DNA of 37,761 nt, taken from positions 1 to 37,761 of IMG/VR virus record IMGVR_UViG_3300037193_000209; one strand, 5' to 3'. Below, piece by piece: positions 33,348 through 37,761 of the stretch. How positions within the stretch are numbered: the stretch's first letter is position 1; the number at the start of each line of letters is the position of its first letter. The translations under genes and the position numbers were made by a program. This DNA comes from a virus. The notes under the pieces are model-generated. The model had not been told where the DNA came from. It did no database searches and worked only from the letters and a program-made list of their open reading frames with translations.

Positions 33348-34132
33348 CAGTTCCTCCGGAACAACTTCAGTGTCACATAGAGTGCGGCTCTAGCCGCTGA
33401 GAATATGGTGTCGGACATCTTCTTCACCTCAGAGGTATTCAGCATCTGAGGGGCAGTTTGAGGGGACTCGAAGTCGGGGGAGTGGAAAGCATTCTCCAGG
33501 GAGACCGAGAAGATGTAGATCTTGCACTGACATCTAGGGTGCCTTGGTGGACCCTGAAGGTCTCGATACACGCCAGGCTCTCCGCTTTCAGTCCTGAATG
33601 GCTGATTGAGCTTTACGTAGGTGCCATGCAGTCTGAGGCAGGCGGGGCAAGGAGTGTTGTCCTTGAGGTTAGCTACCCAATACTTACGGAACTTCATGCC
33701 GAAGTCCTCTAGCTCGGAGTAGGCGGCAATGAGTTGATCTGTGTATCCGCGCTGTGAAGCTACTCCGGCGCTGTGCTCCATACGAGAGATGGCCTGATCA
33801 CGAGACAGGGAGCCGTCCTTGTACTCTCTGAGGCTCTTTCTCACATCACCGAGGAGAGACAGAAGGTACTCGGTATTGAAGACCTCTTCAGTAGGCTCCC
33901 AGCCAGGAATGCCGGACGCTTGAATGGCTACTCCTCGGGCTACACCCGCGCTGGATCTGTACGCCGAACGGATCACAGCCTCTAGACGGTATCGGACGGA
34001 TCCTGCCGTCAGATCCCCATTATCCCACTCCGAGAACAGACGCGCGATGGCGCGACGGGATGACGACTCTATTGCGGAAATCGCATACCTAGAGGCGTCA
34101 TGAACCTTCATCTGCTTTCGGAAGGAAGCCAT
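33347..34132 (-). CDS. MuF-like head morphogenesis protein
   Basis: Minor head protein of the SPP1 gp7/Mu gpF family, which binds the portal and is often injected with DNA. The C-terminal half has the family signature: DNTPCPACLRLHG (a C-x2-C pair), then about 35 residues later GPPRHPRCQCKIYIF (H-P-x-C-x-C), a likely metal- or disulfide-stabilised fold. The N-terminal half is helical and Arg-rich. The length (261 aa) is typical of a stand-alone MuF without a fused toxin domain; here the effector-like domains sit on a separate giant gene two positions downstream. The start at 34132 follows the portal stop by 3 bases with a GGAAAGAAG purine stretch before it. The stop shares one base with the next ATG (TGATG), so translation is probably coupled. 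Confidence 0.85.
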   Translation of the reverse strand: MASFRKQMKVHDASRYAISAIESSSRRAIARLFSEWDNGDLTAGSVRYRLEAVIRSAYRSSAGVARGVAIQASGIPGWEPTEEVFNTEYLLSLLGDVRKSLREYKDGSLSRDQAISRMEHSAGVASQRGYTDQLIAAYSELEDFGMKFRKYWVANLKDNTPCPACLRLHGTYVKLNQPFRTESGEPGVYRDLQGPPRHPRCQCKIYIFSVSLENAFHSPDFESPQTAPQMLNTSEVKKMSDTIFSAARAALYVTLKLFRRN

Positions 34133-34135
34133 TCA

Positions 34136-36016
34136 TCACTTCTTTCCGGGCTTGTTGAGGTTCTTCATCACTCGAAGGAAGTCACTAGGCTTCCAGGAAC
34201 CTGAGTAGTGGTAGACAGCCTCTCGAAGAGCCTTCATAGCCTTCTGAGCCTCAGCCTTGTTACCGGCGCGCAAGAATCCCTCATACTGCTCCTTGAGAGA
34301 CATCAGGCGCTCCACGGTGACCTTGCGCTTTCCGCCCTCTTCTCCCTTTCCGTGACCCTTAGGAATTTGGGATCCGATGGGAACACCGAAGCGCTCAGCA
34401 CCTTCCTGTGTACGTACCGTGCGGTAGTCACCGGATACAGGACGGGCTAGCTCTAGAAGTTCAGATGCCATATCGAGAAGGGAGTTCTCTGCGGAGAGCT
34501 TGGCGGTCTCTTCTGGAGGAGTAGTTGGTGCAACTGGAGGCTGTCCCGTTACTTGACTCTCGAAGTCGGCAATCTGCTGTTCAGGAGATGGAGCCTGTCC
34601 TGGGAGGATAGGGTTACCCATGGCGTCCTTAGGAAGAGGCTTTCCATCGGCATCCAGACCCTGAACAAGGTTGGCGGCTTCCTTCTCCACTGCCTCACGC
34701 TCCTCGACTGCATCCCAGTCGATTTCGAGGCCCATCTCCTTGGCCATCTTCTTCTCGATTTCACGAATGAACTCGGGAGTGACGGTGGCGCTCTGTCCAG
34801 CCGTGGACAGGGAGTCGAAGGTGTTGTGGATCGTAGCCTTCTGCTCATCCGTCAGTTCAGCCCACTGGAATCTTGGGTACTTTCCGCCCTTGAAGTTCCA
34901 GTCGATGAGACGAGGGATGATGTAGTGATTGATGCTGTTGGCGATGTCATCCATGATGGCGCGAAGCATCAGAATGAACATGGAGTCACCGGGAGCCCCG
35001 AAGCTTACAAGCTTTGCGTCTCCACTGCCGCCACCTGTGTCCTTGTCGAAGAAGTTAGCGAGAACGCTCTTCGACATCTGGTTGTTGTGGTGGTTGATGT
35101 AGTCCAGGAACGCAAAGGATCCACCCTCCTTCAGCATCTCCACCTTGAAGTTCTCAGGAATCATCATCCACTGAGCGATAGCAAGGTTGGAAAGGTTTTG
35201 AGCGAAGACACGCTTCTGCTCAGTCGTGGCGTTGGCGGGAAGAGTGCCTACACGAGTGCCCACAGCGGCGCGCTGAGCCGCAAGGTGAGCAATGTAGTAC
35301 ATCTTGACCTTCTTATCGTAGTGATAGAAGGCGCTCTGGAAGAACGATACACCGTAGTACTTGCGTTCTTCCTCCTGTGCCGCGAAGTAGAATGCGCGAT
35401 CACGAGGAATGTGGATGTCAATGGTCTTACCATCACGGTAGGCGCGCTGACGGAATCCCTCGAAGTGTCCATCCTCATCCTCGACAACGGTGATTGTGTT
35501 GGGCTGACGATATGCCAGCTTGCGGAGGACGTACTTGCCCTTCAGAGGTCCGTAGGTGGCGTAGTCGTATACCTGCTCAAACGGAGCGAAGCCGTCAAAG
35601 AGTCCCTGAAGCAACTGACTCATGAATCTGTGGAAGGTTACGGACATTCCACCCGAAGCGGGAGGAAGAGTGAACTGCTGAGTGATGAACTCAGCTTCAG
35701 CCTCTCCGCCCTCTGCGGGCACGAAAGAGGAGTTACTAAGTGCCGCCTTGAGAGGCAGTGTCAAGAGACGGTAGAGAGCGCGGGCTTGTCCGTCCAAACG
35801 TCGCATGGCGACAAGCTGTGCGACGGTAGGGCCAACCTCTTCGCCCTCTTCGCGCAGAAGCTCTCGTAGAGCCTTGTCCTCACGGGCAGACTTGGACAGT
35901 CCCTCGGAAAAGGGCACAGCAAAAGGAAGATTGCTCTCGACACCTAGCTCGATGCCCCAGTCTTCCTGGGCAGGCTTAGGACTGATATCGAGATTCTTCT
36001 TGTCTTCACCAGCCAT
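34136..36016 (-). CDS. Portal protein
   Basis: Dodecameric ring at the capsid vertex through which DNA enters and leaves and to which the connector binds. The 626-aa length and the position directly after terminase fit. The core around FGAPGDSMFILMLRAIMDD and the following NHYIIPRLIDWNF segment resembles Mu gp29/DUF935-type portals. After about residue 450 comes a Pro/Gln-rich linker and then a basic tail. At about residues 531-550 the tail carries the motif RTQEGAERFGVPIG, echoed in the N-terminus of the 2853-aa protein. The ATG at 36016 overlaps the terminase stop and has a GAGG ribosome site 7 bases upstream. It is followed after 3 bases by the MuF-like gene. Portal identity is confident; the role of the C-terminal tail is unknown. 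Confidence 0.9.
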   Translation of the reverse strand: MAGEDKKNLDISPKPAQEDWGIELGVESNLPFAVPFSEGLSKSAREDKALRELLREEGEEVGPTVAQLVAMRRLDGQARALYRLLTLPLKAALSNSSFVPAEGGEAEAEFITQQFTLPPASGGMSVTFHRFMSQLLQGLFDGFAPFEQVYDYATYGPLKGKYVLRKLAYRQPNTITVVEDEDGHFEGFRQRAYRDGKTIDIHIPRDRAFYFAAQEEERKYYGVSFFQSAFYHYDKKVKMYYIAHLAAQRAAVGTRVGTLPANATTEQKRVFAQNLSNLAIAQWMMIPENFKVEMLKEGGSFAFLDYINHHNNQMSKSVLANFFDKDTGGGSGDAKLVSFGAPGDSMFILMLRAIMDDIANSINHYIIPRLIDWNFKGGKYPRFQWAELTDEQKATIHNTFDSLSTAGQSATVTPEFIREIEKKMAKEMGLEIDWDAVEEREAVEKEAANLVQGLDADGKPLPKDAMGNPILPGQAPSPEQQIADFESQVTGQPPVAPTTPPEETAKLSAENSLLDMASELLELARPVSGDYRTVRTQEGAERFGVPIGSQIPKGHGKGEEGGKRKVTVERLMSLKEQYEGFLRAGNKAEAQKAMKALREAVYHYSGSWKPSDFLRVMKNLNKPGKK

Positions 36017-37761
36017 TTATGCCTCTATCTGAAAATCCTATGGGAAGACCCCTAGGATCCCCGACTACCTCGTATAGTTCGTTTTCTCCGAACAATGGGC
36101 TGAATGCCTCACCGGTAGCAAAGTATGGCCCACCTACTTCTACTATCGCGCCATTTGGGTCTTCCTCGCCACCGACAGTGATTGCGCCCACCACAGAGCA
36201 CACGAAAGCGTCCGCCAGATCCTTGGATCCGTTCGGTGGATGATCGATCTTTCCGTTGTCGATTCGGCTCAGAGCTTCTAGCTCATTGAAGAGAAGTTGG
36301 TCGAACGGAGTCTTGAGCCTATTGTCAGATGCGATGTCCTTTAGGGCGGACCAAAGGGAAGGATCACGATCCGTGCTGACCTTATCTGTCTCGATTCCGT
36401 GACGCTCAAGAATCTGCATGCTGTCAGTACTCTGGAATCCGTCATAGGTGATTTGGCCAATGACAAAACCCCGATTGATCAACTCGAAGATCAGAACGCG
36501 AACCCAGCGGATCTGAATCTCACGCGCTAGGTGGTTGCCGTCTTCATCCTTGGCGGCGGAATCAGCCTCGAACGCTACCGTGAAGTCATTCCTGATGATG
36601 GGTCTGATTTCAGTCTGGATGTACTTAGTACCCTCTTCATCGAAAAGCACAGCATCGTACTCTTGCCACTTCTCAACGTGCGACATCGAGATACCTGCAC
36701 GGTCAGCCTTGATAGCAAGGTCTGCATGGAGGGCATATCGAGCGCCCTGTACAGGCTGGAAGTCATCAGAGAAGTGGAAGACTGGCTCCCAGTTCTTCGT
36801 CTTCTTGCCCGTGCGAGGAGAGACGAACTCCACAGTATGATAATCCACGGTAAGAGGCTGTTCGTCCTTATCCACGGCCTCTCGGAAGATGCTCATGTTC
36901 TTGAAGAACGGGTTGGTAGCACGCTTAGGCTTGCACTCATACTTGGCGGCAGACCCGTCAGGATCCTTCTCGTAATCCTCGAAGAAGTCTTCCTTGCCCT
37001 TGATTCGAGGATTGACTTCCCACGTTGCATAGGGTCCAGAGACGTAGTGAATGGACTTGGATCCGTACTTCTTGTTGGATTCCTTGCCCTCCTCAGTCAA
37101 CCGCTGGATCGTGGATCCCTGGTAGCGGGGGTAGGAGATAGCTACGCGCTTATAGGTCTTAGGGAAACGGGTGCTGGCGGAGGTCTTGATCATCTCAAGA
37201 ATGGACTCAGCGGAGGTAGAAGCCTCACGTAGCTTCTTACCGGTACCCACCATTTCATCTTTTGCCTTGAAGGCGTCAATCTCGTCCGCAACACCAAGCA
37301 TGATGTTAAGACCTTCCTGACCTTCAGCGTCAGAGTGTCCAGACACGGCTTCGATGTTCTTGGCGTACTCGATAACACCCTGCTTGACCGCCGCCTTGTC
37401 TCGGAACCATCCGCTCTTCACAGCCACGGTCATGGGCTTGAAGAATGCTCGGTTAGCCTGGGGGGCGTTGGCGGCGATGTTGAGAAGGTGGATGGAGTCA
37501 GACTCCGGCATCTCAAAGTAGATCTGTGGAGACTTCAGGCATAGGAGCATATATGCAACTCGAAGGGAAGCCCATCGGGCTACAGCGTCCTTACCGGAGC
37601 CCTTTCCCCACTGGAGGGTGATGAGGTTAGCGCTGGGGACATCTGCGGACCAATACTCGGATCCGAATTCCTCAGCCATTCGAGGGTACAGGTCAGGATA
37701 GTAAATACGCTCGATGACACGAATAGCCATCTCCTGTTCATGGGAGAGGTTGATATTCGAC
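36006..37761 (-). CDS. terL: Terminase large subunit (partial at 5' end)
   Basis: ATP-driven DNA-packaging motor and nuclease that loads phage DNA through the portal. Counting from the first in-window ATG (37730), a Walker A-like WGKGSGKD lies at residues 41-48 and a Walker B-like LGVADEID at about 145-152. A C-terminal RNase H-like nuclease is marked by HADLAIKADRAGI and by GSKDLADAF near the end. The frame stays open from 37730 to the window edge, and the AGGAG before that ATG abuts it with no spacing. The true start is therefore probably upstream, outside the window, and the gene is given here as 5'-partial. Its 3' end overlaps the portal start by 11 bases. An 11/12 copy of the dispersed 12-base element lies inside its last 150 bases. 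The family call is secure; the start is not. Confidence 0.93.
   Translation of the reverse strand, partial: SNINLSHEQEMAIRVIERIYYPDLYPRMAEEFGSEYWSADVPSANLITLQWGKGSGKDAVARWASLRVAYMLLCLKSPQIYFEMPESDSIHLLNIAANAPQANRAFFKPMTVAVKSGWFRDKAAVKQGVIEYAKNIEAVSGHSDAEGQEGLNIMLGVADEIDAFKAKDEMVGTGKKLREASTSAESILEMIKTSASTRFPKTYKRVAISYPRYQGSTIQRLTEEGKESNKKYGSKSIHYVSGPYATWEVNPRIKGKEDFFEDYEKDPDGSAAKYECKPKRATNPFFKNMSIFREAVDKDEQPLTVDYHTVEFVSPRTGKKTKNWEPVFHFSDDFQPVQGARYALHADLAIKADRAGISMSHVEKWQEYDAVLFDEEGTKYIQTEIRPIIRNDFTVAFEADSAAKDEDGNHLAREIQIRWVRVLIFELINRGFVIGQITYDGFQSTDSMQILERHGIETDKVSTDRDPSLWSALKDIASDNRLKTPFDQLLFNELEALSRIDNGKIDHPPNGSKDLADAFVCSVVGAITVGGEEDPNGAIVEVGGPYFATGEAFSPLFGENELYEVVGDPRGLPIGFSDRGINGW
36138..36149 (-). 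promoter_or_regulatory. Dispersed 12-base element, copy 1 (before portal)
   Basis: Reads GCGATAGTAGAA on the minus strand, 11/12 match, with the core GCGATAGTAG intact. It lies inside the terminase frame, 121 bases before the portal start. The weakest case, because it could be chance within coding sequence, but its orientation and distance match the other copies. Confidence 0.45.

Noticed and set aside
34553-35869. 438-aa open frame on the plus strand
   Set aside because: It lies wholly opposite the portal gene, has no ribosome site or recognisable domain, and its composition mirrors the codon pattern of the opposite strand.
1-37761. tRNA, integrase, attachment site or origin
   Set aside because: No tRNA-like cloverleaf, recombinase motif or iteron cluster was seen; the only larger non-coding gaps (854-991, 14563-14647, 20936-21082, 22121-22335, 33024-33128) hold elements, hairpins or ribosome sites.

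Overview
The window is part of the late (virion structure) region of a tailed double-stranded DNA phage with a long non-contractile tail (siphovirus type). Every credible gene is on the minus strand, so the biological order runs from base 37761 down to base 1. An actinobacterial host fits best: NrdH-type CVQC glutaredoxin, frequent GTG starts, strong AGGAGG ribosome sites, a lambda-E-like capsid protein, and a peptidase-bearing tape measure. GC is moderate by eye, about 50-55 %, lower than most high-GC actinobacteria. I cannot name the phage or the host species. No tRNA, integrase, CRISPR array or insertion sequence is visible.

Layout in transcription order: large terminase (5' end cut by the window edge), portal, MuF-like head protein, a 72-aa protein, an 8.6-kb gene for a 2853-aa multidomain protein, two small unknown genes, capsid protease with an in-frame nested scaffold gene, decoration protein, major capsid protein with a strong terminator, a 208-aa virion-type protein, and a head-tail connector. 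Next comes a cassette with a collagen-like fibre, a GH16 glycanase and a glutaredoxin. Then follow head-tail joining proteins, tail terminator, a GT4 glycosyltransferase, a small Cys-containing protein, major tail protein, and tail chaperones G and GT joined by a -1 frameshift at GGGAAAA. The window ends with the tape measure (1619 aa, tandem 44-aa repeats and an M15-type peptidase), Dit, a large Tal-like baseplate protein, a tail fibre, and three small membrane proteins including a holin candidate.

The most striking unexplained signal is a 12-base element, GCGATAGTAGTA on the coding strand, found at eleven places. All copies point the same way, and each lies 3-121 bases upstream of a gene start. 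They divide the late region into about ten transcription-unit-sized blocks. Three copies lie just downstream of a terminator or hairpin. One copy sits inside the protease reading frame, 47 bases before the internal ribosome site and start of the nested scaffold. Another ends 3 bases before a start codon that has no Shine-Dalgarno sequence, which suggests a leaderless message. The simplest reading is a phage-specific late promoter or activator site. This is inference and is testable by transcript 5'-end mapping.

The second highlight is the 2853-aa protein. It has a repeat-rich acidic N-terminal half, a central domain with protein- or lipid-kinase-like motifs, and a C-terminal region with a possible ADP-ribosyltransferase H-Y-E arrangement. 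It shares a short motif (T-x-E-G-A-x-x-F-G-x-P-I-G) with the portal C-terminus. It may be a virion-borne effector injected with the DNA.
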